6,458 nucleotides of DNA, taken from NCBI GenBank assembly GCA_024998705.1, contig JACOEF010000157.1:1-6458 (forward strand). The letters run 5' to 3'. A program made the position numbers and the translations under genes. The notes under the pieces were generated by a model that was given only the letters and a program-made list of their open reading frames with translations, was not told where the DNA came from and did no database searches. Position 1 is the first letter of the stretch; the number at the start of each line of letters is the position of its first letter. Source of the stretch: Nitrospira sp. GTDB taxonomy: Bacteria > Nitrospirota > Nitrospiria > Nitrospirales > Nitrospiraceae. Of the stretch, positions 1 through 6,458 are shown one piece after another.

Positions 1-2376
1 ACGATCTACGCGGAAGGCCAGCGTCGGTATGTCGAGTCGCTCTCCGCATACGCCCGGCAGTTTCTCGAACAGATGGGGAAGCCCGACGTGGACTCCATCT
101 AAGGGCTCTCGCCGGCCATTTCCATCGAACAAAAGAGTACCAGCCACAATCCCCGGTCCACCGTCGGAACGGTCACCGAAATCTATGACTACCTGCGGCT
201 TCTGTATGCTCGCGTCGGTCACCCCTACTGCTTCCAGGGTGGGCAGGAAATCACCGCGCAGACCGTCCAGCAGATGGTGGATGCGATCTGTGAATTACCG
301 GAAGGGACGAAATTTCAGATACTCTCTCCGATCGTGCGCGGGCGGAAGGGGGAATACCGGAAAGAATTGCTGGAAATGCGGAAGGCCGGCTATGTGCGGG
401 CCAGGATCAACGGGGAGATCGTCGATCTGGGCGAGGACATTACGCTCGACAAGCAAAAGAAACACAACATAGAGATTGTGGTGGATCGACTGGTGATGAA
501 GCCAGGCGATGCGTTGATGCGGCGGGTGGCGGACTCCGTCGAAACTTCTATGAAGCTGGCCGGGGGGTTGGTCGGCGTCCTGTCCGAGACGGGCAAAGTG
601 CATCTTTATAGTGAAAAGCTGGCCTGCATCAAGTGCGGCGTGAGTTATCCGGAGATCACTCCGCGCATCTTCTCGTTTAATAGCCCGCACGGCGCCTGCC
701 CGTCCTGCGACGGGATCGGGTATGCCATGACGCCGGGCGCGTCGGAAGAAGAAGACTTTACGCTGCTGGAACGGTGCGAGACCTGCAACGGGGCGCGGCT
801 CAAGCCGGAAAGTCTGGCGGTGAAGGTCGCCAAGAAGTCGATTGCCGAAGTTACCGAGTTGTCGGTACGGGCGGCGGCGGATTTTTTCACCTCCCTCAAA
901 TTTACCGAACGCGAACTCGTCATTGCCCATCGCATCCTGAAAGAGATTCGCGAGCGGTTGGGATTTCTGGTCAATGTCGGCTTGGATTACCTGACGCTGG
1001 ATCGTCCCGCGGCCACGCTGTCAGGTGGCGAAGGTCAACGCATTCGTCTGGCCACCCAGATCGGGTCGGGCCTGGTGGGGGTGTTATACATCCTGGACGA
1101 ACCCTCGATCGGTCTACATCAACGTGATAACCGCCGCCTGCTCCAGACCCTGCTCCGCCTCCGCGATCTCGGCAACACGGTCATCGTGGTCGAGCATGAT
1201 GCGGAGACGATGGAAGCGGCCGACTACATTATCGACTTGGGCCCGGGAGCCGGCACGCACGGAGGCCGAATCATCGCCCAGGGTACGCCCAAGCAGGTGA
1301 TGGCCAATCCCGACTGGCTCACCGGGATGTATCTGCGCGGTGAGCAGATGGTCTCGCTCCCGCCACGCACGCGGAAGCCCAAGGGGTTTGTGATGGTCGT
1401 GGGGGCGAAGAAACACAACCTCAAGGGCGTCACCGTCAACATTCCGTTAGGCCTCTTCACCTGCGTGACGGGCGTGTCCGGGTCCGGCAAGAGTACCCTC
1501 GTACTTGAAGTATTGTTTCATTCGCTCTCCCAGTTGCTCTATCACAAGAAACCGAAGATCGATGGCTGCAAGGAACTCAAGGGTGTCAATGCGCTGGATA
1601 AAATCATCGATATCGATCAATCGCCCATCGGCCGTACGCCACGGTCCAATCCGGCGACCTACACCGGCCTCTTTACATTCATCCGCGATCTGTTCTCCAA
1701 CCTGCCTGAGTCCCGTGTGCGGGGGTACAAGCCGGGTCGTTACAGCTTCGATGTGAAGGGCGGACGTTGCGAAGCCTGCCAGGGCGACGGTCTCATCAAG
1801 ATCGAGATGCACTTCCTGCCCGATGTCTACGTCACCTGCGAGGTCTGCAAAGGCCAGCGGTACAACCGCGAGACCCTGGAGATTCAGTACAAAGGCCGCA
1901 GCATCGCCGATATTCTCAATATGACCGTGGACGACGCGCTGGAGTTTTTCGAGAACATCCCCTACATCAAGACGAAGCTGCAGACGCTGCATGACGTGGG
2001 ATTGCACTATGTAAAGCTGGGCCAGTCAGCCACCACCCTGTCTGGCGGCGAAGCCCAGCGAGTGAAGCTCTCGCGCGAACTCTCCAAACGGCCCACCGGT
2101 CGCACCATGTACATCCTCGACGAACCTACTACCGGCCTGCATTTCGCCGACATTCAGCGATTGTTGGATGTGCTCGATCGCCTTGTCGAGAGCGGTAATA
2201 CGGTCCTTGTGATCGAACACAACCTCGACATGATCCGCAACGCCGATTGGATCATCGACCTGGGGCCTGAAGGCGGCGACCGGGGCGGCGAAATCGTAGC
2301 CGAAGGCCCGCCGAAAGAAATTGCCAAGGTGAAGCGGTCGTATACGGGACAGGTGTTGAAGGAGGCGGGGGTATGA
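1..2376 (+). pseudogene. uvrA: uvrA, excinuclease ABC subunit A; 5'-truncated by the window edge and interrupted by an in-frame TAA
   Basis: UvrA is the cytoplasmic ATPase that, with UvrB, finds bulky DNA lesions in nucleotide excision repair. Frame 1 opens inside the family-typical stretch just after the first Walker A motif ([20 protein letters not shown]), so about 45 N-terminal residues lie outside the window. It continues through [20 protein letters not shown] to the TGA at 2374-2376. At 100-102 the codon expected to be Glu (family pattern DxIEGLSPA) is TAA, one G-to-T change from GAA. The frame is intact on both sides, so this is a nonsense substitution and not a frameshift. A product stopping here would lack nearly everything. 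A restart downstream would lack the first Walker A. The alternatives are an inactivated copy (with another uvrA elsewhere), a sequencing or assembly error, or readthrough. Without the stop the protein would be about 835 residues, shorter than the roughly 940 of E. coli UvrA. Family identity is certain; whether it is functional is not. Confidence 0.9.
274..2376 (+). CDS. uvrA: Distal open part of uvrA (first ATG after the internal stop), carrying both ABC signatures
   Basis: This is the longest ATG-started reading frame of the broken gene (700 residues). ATG 274 corresponds to an internal Met of UvrA (QMVD) and has no convincing Shine-Dalgarno, so a real start here is doubtful; the frame is open from 103. 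In residues of this frame: the remainder of the UvrB-binding region (about 1-110); zinc finger 1 (C118, C121, C142, C145); CETCNGARL with C168 and C171; first ABC signature LSGGEGQR from 249; Walker [10 protein letters not shown] with D275 and E276; second Walker [10 protein letters not shown] at 400-408 (K406); zinc finger 2 (C499, C502, C522, C525), used in damage-site DNA binding; second signature LSGGEAQR from 589; and Walker [10 protein letters not shown] with D616 and E617. All catalytic motifs in this part look intact, which argues against long-standing decay. The family insertion domain between zinc finger 1 and CETC is missing, with only about 22 residues in its place. Confidence 0.75.
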   Translation: MVDAICELPEGTKFQILSPIVRGRKGEYRKELLEMRKAGYVRARINGEIVDLGEDITLDKQKKHNIEIVVDRLVMKPGDALMRRVADSVETSMKLAGGLVGVLSETGKVHLYSEKLACIKCGVSYPEITPRIFSFNSPHGACPSCDGIGYAMTPGASEEEDFTLLERCETCNGARLKPESLAVKVAKKSIAEVTELSVRAAADFFTSLKFTERELVIAHRILKEIRERLGFLVNVGLDYLTLDRPAATLSGGEGQRIRLATQIGSGLVGVLYILDEPSIGLHQRDNRRLLQTLLRLRDLGNTVIVVEHDAETMEAADYIIDLGPGAGTHGGRIIAQGTPKQVMANPDWLTGMYLRGEQMVSLPPRTRKPKGFVMVVGAKKHNLKGVTVNIPLGLFTCVTGVSGSGKSTLVLEVLFHSLSQLLYHKKPKIDGCKELKGVNALDKIIDIDQSPIGRTPRSNPATYTGLFTFIRDLFSNLPESRVRGYKPGRYSFDVKGGRCEACQGDGLIKIEMHFLPDVYVTCEVCKGQRYNRETLEIQYKGRSIADILNMTVDDALEFFENIPYIKTKLQTLHDVGLHYVKLGQSATTLSGGEAQRVKLSRELSKRPTGRTMYILDEPTTGLHFADIQRLLDVLDRLVESGNTVLVIEHNLDMIRNADWIIDLGPEGGDRGGEIVAEGPPKEIAKVKRSYTGQVLKEAGV

Positions 2377-2472
2377 GCGGGCGGACTGGCCGTCCTTCTT
2401 GCTCGCGCAACGCGCGGCCTCAGAAGGCCCTCGTTGGACGCGCGCAGTGGAGGACAGTCCAGTCCGCCCGCT
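2376..2472. repeat. 97-nt imperfect palindrome (REP-like or terminator hairpin) immediately after uvrA
   Basis: The outer arms are a perfect 14-bp inverted repeat, AGCGGGCGGACTGG at 2376-2389 against its complement at 2459-2472. Pairing continues inward with few interruptions: 2391-2398 with 2449-2457, 2401-2407 with 2439-2445, and 2408-2412 with 2432-2436. It closes in a 5-bp stem, GGCCT/AGGCC (2416-2420 with 2425-2429), around a CAGA loop. The whole element can fold as one long hairpin on either strand. Its left end is the last base of the uvrA TGA. There is no T-tract, so it is not a classical intrinsic terminator, although it could still stop transcription or protect the 3' end. The likeliest reading is a dispersed REP- or MITE-like element. 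I see no flanking direct repeat that would mark a transposition event. Confidence 0.7.
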
Positions 2473-2750
2473 TCGAGGTTGATAACCAAGAAGCAGAGCT
2501 TTCGAAGACGAATCCTCTGCAAGTTGCCACTATTCGGTGAATTGACACTGCATTTAGATTTCTTCTGGCCTTCGACTCTAACGCGCGACCGAAAGTCCCA
2601 TGCCGTCGCACAGCGGTGTTGTTCGGCTCTAACCGTTTCATCCCCGCCATGCTACCCAGGATAATATCCACCATTTCTCTTCTGCACATAGGAGGGCTAG
2701 AAGAGGCATTGTGTAAGCAAGCATAACAACTCTTAATCTAGACAGCTTTC
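2473..2750. other. Non-coding stretch with no recognisable gene; AT-richer transition zone
   Basis: No frame on either strand gives a protein I recognise, and the short open frames here look like chance. Base composition drops from the GC-rich uvrA side toward AT-rich DNA: for example, 2701-2760 is about 38% GC, compared with about 60% for 1741-1800. An AGGAGGG-like string near 2690-2696 is not followed by a usable start codon and so probably does not mark a gene. The promoter for the downstream nuclease-like gene should lie here, but I see no convincing -35/-10 pair. Confidence 0.5.
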
Positions 2751-3680
2751 ATGCTGAAAGTTTTAAAGGTTTATCGTTACCCAAGTACTGGCAAGTTGGT
2801 TGCTGCTATGGATCATGGCAACCATGTGTTCCCACTGAATCGTGATCTTACCTTTTCTGAGAAGGATCCCCACCGGGTGGGGAGAAAGACTCGTCTTGAA
2901 TCCACTCCTTATCGTCTCGAGGTTGAGATCCAAAAGACTGGAAAAGGGGAAGCATATAAGATTGTTAGAGCATGGAATGAGGAACACCTTCCTCATCGAT
3001 CCACTGATCCAACCGCTCCGCTGGAGTTGCGAATAAACATTTCTCCATCGGAGTATTTCTGTCAGGAAGAGCGCGAGTACTTTGGAGAATATGCAGGGCA
3101 TCCATTTGGGATGGTCTTATGTGTCGTCGGAGTTTTTCTCCTTTTCTTGATAGGGGTATTGGGCTGGTGGCCTCCGCTGGCCTCATTCTTGCTTGGGGTT
3201 TTGATGATTTGGGCCACTAAATCTAAAGGCGATGTTGGAAAGATCGAAGAAGTAAGGGCTGCAAAAGTTAGGCTCAGGAGGGCGGTAGAGGAAAGACGTC
3301 TTGAAGCTATGCGGGATGTCCGTGCCTGGGTCGCACTTGACGGGGTAGGGTTTGAAAAGGCTGTCGCGAAAATTTATAAGGACCAGGGGTATAAGGTGGA
3401 GTACACGCCACGATCATATGACAAAGGAATAGATCTGATCCTCCGAAGAGACAACAAGGTAACTATAGTTCAATGCAAGAGATATACGGACAAGGTCGGT
3501 GTAAGTGCGGTTCGCGAACTTAACGGAGTACGTTCTTCGTGGCCAAATGTTGATGAGGTTGTTCTTGCAAGCCTCTTCGACTTTACGAAGGAAGCCAAGA
3601 AGGCCGCAGCAGAATACAACGTCACTCTATTCTCGATTGCGAAAGAGTATCTGAAAAGCGATTACCGTCCTGATATCTAG
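2751..3680 (+). CDS. Membrane-anchored protein with a C-terminal Mrr-type restriction endonuclease domain
   Basis: Three parts are visible in the 309 residues. Residues 1-115 are a hydrophilic, probably strand-rich domain that I do not recognise. Residues about 118-156 form two closely spaced hydrophobic helices separated by GWWPP, followed by a charged helix (about 160-190, rich in Glu, Arg and Lys, possibly coiled). Residues about 198-300 match the Mrr_cat fold of the PD-(D/E)xK nucleases: GFEKAVAKIYKDQGYKV, then D224-K-G-I-D228 and Q241-C-K243, with D228, Q241 and K243 as the likely metal-site residues. Mrr proteins are type IV-like restriction enzymes that cut modified or foreign DNA. The membrane hairpin probably keeps the nuclease on the cytoplasmic face. 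ATG 2751 is the first possible start, since an in-frame TAG lies at 2739-2741, but no Shine-Dalgarno is visible. Composition is AT-richer than the neighbouring genes, which suggests acquisition. It appears to be monocistronic, with no partner methylase beside it. The nuclease domain call is firm; the target and the N-terminal role are unknown. Confidence 0.85.
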   Translation: MLKVLKVYRYPSTGKLVAAMDHGNHVFPLNRDLTFSEKDPHRVGRKTRLESTPYRLEVEIQKTGKGEAYKIVRAWNEEHLPHRSTDPTAPLELRINISPSEYFCQEEREYFGEYAGHPFGMVLCVVGVFLLFLIGVLGWWPPLASFLLGVLMIWATKSKGDVGKIEEVRAAKVRLRRAVEERRLEAMRDVRAWVALDGVGFEKAVAKIYKDQGYKVEYTPRSYDKGIDLILRRDNKVTIVQCKRYTDKVGVSAVRELNGVRSSWPNVDEVVLASLFDFTKEAKKAAAEYNVTLFSIAKEYLKSDYRPDI

Positions 3681-3833
3681 AGAGAGAAGCGACTGCTTTC
3701 GCAGCCTGGTTGGTGCATTGAAGATTGATATTGGTTGCCTGTGAGTTCACTCCCAATTTGGAGCCCCTTCGTACTGGTGTTGTGTTTAAGTCCCGTTACA
3801 GGACCTGGGGAATAAAAGAGAGAGAGGCCGCCC
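3681..3833. other. Intergenic spacer between the Mrr-like gene and the DUF486 gene
   Basis: The 153 bp contain no supported gene and no strong terminator; the best hairpin is only CTGC/GCAG around 3690-3701. The 3' end holds the ribosome binding site of the next gene. The spacing suggests the two flanking genes are transcribed separately, but no clear promoter is visible. Confidence 0.4.
3823..3827 (+). promoter_or_regulatory. Ribosome binding site of the DUF486 gene
   Basis: AGAGG lies six bases before ATG 3834, at the end of a GA-rich run (3818-3827). This fixes the start of the small membrane protein, whose family members also begin at this point. Confidence 0.6.
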
Positions 3834-4163
3834 ATGCACACGATTCTCTTACTCACCATCTCCAACATCTTCATGACCTTCGCCTGGTACGGACATTTGA
3901 AGTACAAGGAGTCGCCGCTGTGGATCGCGATTCTGGCGCGTTGGGGCATTGCGTTCGTGGAATATTGTTTTCAGGTGCCGGCGAACCGGATCGGCCACTA
4001 TGAATTCACGGCGGCGCAGCTCAAGACGATTCAGGAAGTCATCACCCTGATCGTGTTTTGCGTCTTCTCCGTGTTCTATTTGAAGGAAGAGCTGAAGTGG
4101 AATTATCTCGCGGGGTTTGCCCTGATGATCGGCGCGGTGTTTCTCGTGTTCAAAGAATGGTGA
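3834..4163 (+). CDS. DUF486 family (DMT-like) small four-helix membrane protein
   Basis: The 109-residue inner-membrane protein has four predicted transmembrane helices at about residues 2-20, 28-46, 66-83 and 88-106. It carries the conserved strings of the DUF486 family: SNIFMTFAWYGHLK, FVEYCFQVPANRIG, and AAQLKTIQEVITL followed by FSVFYL. Length and start fit the family, which is related to half-size drug/metabolite transporter proteins. Such four-helix proteins would be expected to pair up as dimers, but no substrate is established and none can be inferred from the neighbours. A good AGAGG ribosome binding site precedes the ATG. The gene is convergent with the following minus-strand gene, 39 bp away, and its base composition is like the housekeeping part of the window. 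Family assignment is confident; the function is unknown. Confidence 0.9.
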   Translation: MHTILLLTISNIFMTFAWYGHLKYKESPLWIAILARWGIAFVEYCFQVPANRIGHYEFTAAQLKTIQEVITLIVFCVFSVFYLKEELKWNYLAGFALMIGAVFLVFKEW

Positions 4164-4170
4164 AATGGTG

Positions 4171-4197
4171 CGCGGCTCTCGCCTCCCGTTGAGCGCG
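4171..4197. terminator. Possible weak bidirectional terminator hairpin between convergent genes
   Basis: CGCGGCTC (4171-4178) can pair with GAGCGCG (4191-4197), giving seven pairs with one bulged G and a 12-nt loop. It sits in the 39-bp gap between two converging stop codons, where a shared terminator would be expected. There is no T-tract on either side, so the call is weak. Confidence 0.25.
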
Positions 4198-4202
4198 TTC
4201 TG

Positions 4203-5117
4203 CTACGTGAACCAGCGATTGTACATATAGAGCAGGTCGAAGGTCAGGCGGGCGCCGAAGCTCGGGCCGTAATCTTTCTGGTTGATGAGGTCGTTCCAGG
4301 TTTCGAATGTGAAGGCCGAGTAGCGCAGGGCGAGCGAGACGAATCGTTCTTCGAGCGAATCTCCGCGATGGTCGACAAACAGCCCTGAATCCACCGTGAG
4401 CGCCAGCTCAATTTCCCAGGGGGTGCTATCCGCCCAGTGCCGATAATTCCCGAGGCTGACGGAGCCTTGAGCCAGGTACGATTGCGGAGCGACTTGGTGA
4501 AAGGCCGCCCCGCTGTAGGGACGGCCGTATCGAGCCAGCCCTGAGACACGAAGGTAGTCGCCGAGCAGCGGCACCGGGGCGAGGAGTGCCAGCCGCCGGA
4601 AGCCGGCCTGGACATACGGCTCGTAGTAGAGGGATCCGCCGGCGCCGCCTATGCCTGCAAAGAACGCATCGTTTGATCCAACCAGGCCGAACCAACGGGT
4701 GAGTGTGCTGCTGAACATAAAGTCGTCGGCGTCGCGCTTTTGGCCGACGGGGACCGGCGTCAACCCTCGGAATTTATGGACCACATCGTTCTGGAGAAAC
4801 CGGCTGGGGCCGTCCCGAGTAGGTCCGCCTCCTGCGGTGAAATTAAAATTCCAGCCGGGTAACGACTTCAACGGCTGGGTCCCGCTGATTGTGAAAAAAT
4901 TAAATCCCATCGTCTCTCGAATGTCGTTGTAGCGCTTCCCTTCCCCGTCGAATTCCGTAAAGCGGTCCAGCACTGCCGCGCTGAGCGTGAGGGTTTGGTC
5001 GTGGTCCGGGAAGGCAATCGCGCCCCAGTGAACGCTTTGGGGCGGGGGTTCTGCCAGGGCGAAGCTAGGGGCTACACAGAGTGCGAGTGCGAGAAAGATG
5101 ATCCTTGGGCGATTCAT
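4203..5117 (-). CDS. Exported protein of unknown function, probable outer-membrane beta-barrel
   Basis: I do not recognise the family. The 304-residue protein starts with a clear Sec signal peptide: basic MNRPR, a hydrophobic core to about residue 19, and probable cleavage after the second Ala of ALA, near residue 22. No lipobox cysteine follows. The mature part is rich in short alternating polar/hydrophobic segments bordered by aromatics and Gly, typical of transmembrane beta strands. Examples are about 41-54, 66-78, 89-97, 132-145, 151-176, 188-199, 216-225, 233-249, 257-272 and 285-303. It ends RWFT, near the aromatic-terminal signature used for outer-membrane assembly, though the last residue is Thr rather than Phe. 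About 10-12 strands would suit a channel or a barrel enzyme such as a lipid-modifying hydrolase, but no catalytic motif is identifiable. The ATG at 5115-5117 lacks a clear Shine-Dalgarno; the signal peptide supports this start. It is divergent from the ATPase gene. Confidence 0.8.
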   Translation of the reverse strand: MNRPRIIFLALALCVAPSFALAEPPPQSVHWGAIAFPDHDQTLTLSAAVLDRFTEFDGEGKRYNDIRETMGFNFFTISGTQPLKSLPGWNFNFTAGGGPTRDGPSRFLQNDVVHKFRGLTPVPVGQKRDADDFMFSSTLTRWFGLVGSNDAFFAGIGGAGGSLYYEPYVQAGFRRLALLAPVPLLGDYLRVSGLARYGRPYSGAAFHQVAPQSYLAQGSVSLGNYRHWADSTPWEIELALTVDSGLFVDHRGDSLEERFVSLALRYSAFTFETWNDLINQKDYGPSFGARLTFDLLYMYNRWFT

Positions 5118-5196
5118 GGGCGGGCATATTGCCTGTCTTGACCGTATTTCGCAAGTGCCAGGTACGTAATCGAACCTTGGGAATAGGGCGGCGGCT

Positions 5197-5214
5197 TGTA
5201 AGCATGGGCTTGCA
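5197..5214. promoter_or_regulatory. Short dyad (candidate operator) overlapping the -35 region of the ATPase promoter
   Basis: TGTAAGC (5197-5203) and GCTTGCA (5208-5214) are inverted copies with one mismatch, separated by ATGG. The right arm covers most of the predicted -35 hexamer, where a bound repressor would block polymerase. Dyads this short also occur by chance. Confidence 0.25.
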
Positions 5215-5238
5215 GTCTGTCCCCTTGGTTACTAAAAT
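5210..5238 (+). promoter_or_regulatory. Predicted sigma-70 type promoter for the HerA-like ATPase gene
   Basis: TTGCAG (5210-5215), a 17-bp spacer, then TAAAAT (5233-5238). The -10 box matches five of six consensus positions, the -35 box three of six, and the spacing is ideal. Transcription would start near 5245, leaving a leader of about 50 nt before ATG 5295. Confidence 0.4.
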
Positions 5239-5294
5239 GCCCGTCGTACGTCGTCGATTCGCCTCGGTGCTCTTCATCCTCACAGTGGGGAGTT

Positions 5295-6458
5295 ATGCCG
5301 CCGAAGAAAAAACACCCGCCCGCCAGCACGGACTCACCGACAGGCAGTGCAGCCGATTTTGAGAAGCTCGGGGTCTTCTATCTTGGACGCCCCTACGATC
5401 TGGCGGCTAAACAGGCCAAGCCCGGATGGCTTCTCTACGACTCGAAAGATCTGGTCACGCATGCGGTGTGCGTCGGCATGACGGGAAGCGGCAAGACCGG
5501 CCTGTGCCTCTCGCTCCTCGAGGAAGCGGCAATCGATACTATTCCGGCCATCATCATCGATCCGAAGGGGGACCTCGGCAACTTGATGCTGACCTTTCCC
5601 GGCGTGAAGGCCGAAGAGTTTCAGCCCTGGATCAATGAAGACGATGCGAGGAAAAAGGGGCTGTCTCCCAGCGACTATGCCAAGGCGCAAGCGGAACTCT
5701 GGTCTAACGGGCTGGCGGGCTGGCAGCAGGACGGCGCGCGGATTCAGCGGCTGCGCGAGGCGGCCGACGTGGCCATTTATACGCCGGGGAGCAACGCGGG
5801 GCTGCCGGTCTCCATTCTGAAGTCCTTTGCCGCGCCGGCCGTTGACGTGCGCGAGGACGCCGAACTCTTCCGCGAACGCATCAGGACTACCGTAACCAGT
5901 TTGTTGGGTCTGCTCGGCATCGAAGCCGATCCGATCCAGAGCCGCGAACACATTCTGCTCTCGACGATTCTGGATCAGACCTGGAGGAATGGAGAGGATC
6001 TGGATCTTGCCGCGCTCATTCACGCCATTCAATCTCCACCGGTCACGAAAGTCGGCGTGATGGACGTGGATTCGTTCTTCCCCTCGAAAGACCGCTTCGC
6101 GCTGGCCATGAAGTTGAACAATCTGCTGGCGGCGCCCGGTTTCCAATCCTGGCTCGAAGGGGAGGCGCTCGATATTCAGTCGCTCCTCTACACGTCTGCC
6201 GGCAAGCCGCGTCTGGCGATCTTCTCCATTGCCCATCTCAACGACGCCGAGCGCATGTTTTTTGTGACGCTATTATTGAGTCAGATGGTGGGGTGGATGC
6301 GAGCGCAATCCGGAACCACCAGCCTGCGGGCACTGCTGTATATGGACGAGATCTTCGGCTACTTCCCGCCGGTCGCTAACCCGCCGTCGAAGTTGCCCCT
6401 CATGACGCTGCTCAAACAGGCTCGCGCCTTTGGTTTGGGTGTGGTGCTGGCGACGCAA
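5295..6458 (+). CDS. HerA/VirB4-like P-loop ATPase (DUF87-type ATP-binding protein), 3' end beyond the window
   Basis: The open frame runs without a stop from ATG 5295 to the right edge: 388 complete codons and no end. After a Lys/Pro-rich start (MPPKKKHPP) come LGRPYDL and [20 protein letters not shown]. The Walker A is GMTGSGKT at 61-68 (K67), and [12 protein letters not shown] follows at about 86-97. Later strings are [28 protein letters not shown], and [20 protein letters not shown]. The Walker B is LLYMDE with D351 and E352, followed by [12 protein letters not shown] and [17 protein letters not shown], where the final TQ is the sensor-1 position. This is the HerA/FtsK-clade layout of DNA- or protein-pumping hexameric ATPases; the exact substrate of this subgroup is not known to me. 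ATG 5295 is the only plausible start: an in-frame TAA lies at 5199-5201, with no ATG, GTG or TTG between. The Shine-Dalgarno GGAG (5289-5292) sits only two bases before the ATG, which is unusually close. The product is cytoplasmic. Confidence 0.85.
   Translation, partial: MPPKKKHPPASTDSPTGSAADFEKLGVFYLGRPYDLAAKQAKPGWLLYDSKDLVTHAVCVGMTGSGKTGLCLSLLEEAAIDTIPAIIIDPKGDLGNLMLTFPGVKAEEFQPWINEDDARKKGLSPSDYAKAQAELWSNGLAGWQQDGARIQRLREAADVAIYTPGSNAGLPVSILKSFAAPAVDVREDAELFRERIRTTVTSLLGLLGIEADPIQSREHILLSTILDQTWRNGEDLDLAALIHAIQSPPVTKVGVMDVDSFFPSKDRFALAMKLNNLLAAPGFQSWLEGEALDIQSLLYTSAGKPRLAIFSIAHLNDAERMFFVTLLLSQMVGWMRAQSGTTSLRALLYMDEIFGYFPPVANPPSKLPLMTLLKQARAFGLGVVLATQ

Larger units (their letters stand above)
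5118..5294. other. Divergent intergenic region between the barrel gene and the ATPase gene
   Basis: These 177 bp must hold promoters for both flanking genes. On the plus strand there is a plausible sigma-70 promoter and an overlapping dyad, listed separately. On the minus strand the best candidate is a TTGCGA / CAATAT pair with 17-bp spacing close to the start of the barrel gene, which is a poor match in the -10 box. Confidence 0.45.

Noticed and set aside
100..102. TAA reassigned as a sense codon
   Set aside because: Only one in-frame TAA occurs across all recognised genes, and glutamate is otherwise encoded normally; a point change or error is simpler.
295..930. A 211-codon minus-strand open frame opposite uvrA
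   Set aside because: Arg/His/Pro/Gln-rich shadow typical of the antisense of a GC-rich gene; the plus-strand UvrA motifs explain the region.
1447..2007. A 186-codon minus-strand open frame opposite uvrA
   Set aside because: Antisense shadow of the second ATPase half of UvrA, with no recognisable domain.
2576..2633. Possible integron attC-like site: CTCTAAC at 2576-2582 and again at 2627-2633, with CCGAA/TTCGG arms between
   Set aside because: The two CTCTAAC copies are direct, not inverted, and no GTTRRRY core is present, so it does not meet the attC layout. There is also no integrase or cassette array.
2868..2882. Perfect small palindrome CCCCACC-G-GGTGGGG
   Set aside because: It lies inside the coding frame of the Mrr-like gene and has no T-tract or partner feature; most likely incidental.
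5150..5162. TGGCAC followed by TTGC on the minus strand upstream of the barrel gene, resembling a sigma-54 promoter
   Set aside because: The -24 and -12 elements are directly adjacent rather than separated by five bases, so sigma-54 could not use it.
5237..5362. A 41-codon plus-strand frame whose start ([20 protein letters not shown]) looks like a signal peptide
   Set aside because: It has no Shine-Dalgarno, overlaps the beginning of the ATPase gene in another frame, and its start overlaps the predicted -10 box, so it would precede the transcript start. Likely chance.
5334..6236. A 300-codon minus-strand open frame opposite the ATPase gene
   Set aside because: The plus strand here encodes clear Walker A and HerA-clade motifs; the minus frame is Arg/Gln/Gly-rich without any domain.

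Overview
The sequence reads as a bacterial chromosome, GC-rich over most of its length. The organism is probably Gram-negative, because one gene encodes an exported protein with an outer-membrane beta-barrel look. The repertoire and the style of the large intergenic palindrome would fit a Nitrospira-type (Nitrospirota) genome. That placement is an impression from memory of similar sequences, not something the window proves.

Layout from left to right. (1) Positions 1-2376, plus strand: the bulk of uvrA, the damage-recognition ATPase of nucleotide excision repair. Its 5' end lies outside the window. The frame is interrupted by one in-frame TAA at 100-102, where the family has a conserved glutamate codon, and the protein lacks the usual insertion domain. 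(2) Positions 2376-2472: a 97-nt, almost fully self-complementary element that begins at the last base of the uvrA stop codon. (3) Positions 2473-2750: AT-richer DNA with no recognisable gene. (4) Positions 2751-3680, plus strand: a membrane-anchored protein with a C-terminal Mrr-type restriction endonuclease domain, of different base composition from its neighbours. (5) Positions 3834-4163, plus strand: a small four-helix membrane protein of the DUF486 (DMT-like) family. (6) Positions 4203-5117, minus strand, convergent with the previous gene: a signal-peptide-bearing, probable outer-membrane beta-barrel protein of unknown function. (7) From 5295 to the right edge, plus strand, divergent from the previous gene: the first 388 codons of a HerA/VirB4-like P-loop ATPase, with a plausible sigma-70 promoter and a dyad in the divergent intergenic region.

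The genes do not form one operon or pathway. The window looks like housekeeping genes (uvrA, DUF486, the ATPase) with one probable acquired defence-type gene (the Mrr-like nuclease) between uvrA and DUF486. The observations most worth checking are the uvrA nonsense codon, the missing UvrA insertion domain, the long palindrome, and the membrane-tethered Mrr-like protein with an unassigned N-terminal domain. I found no RNA gene, CRISPR array, transposase or complete mobile element.
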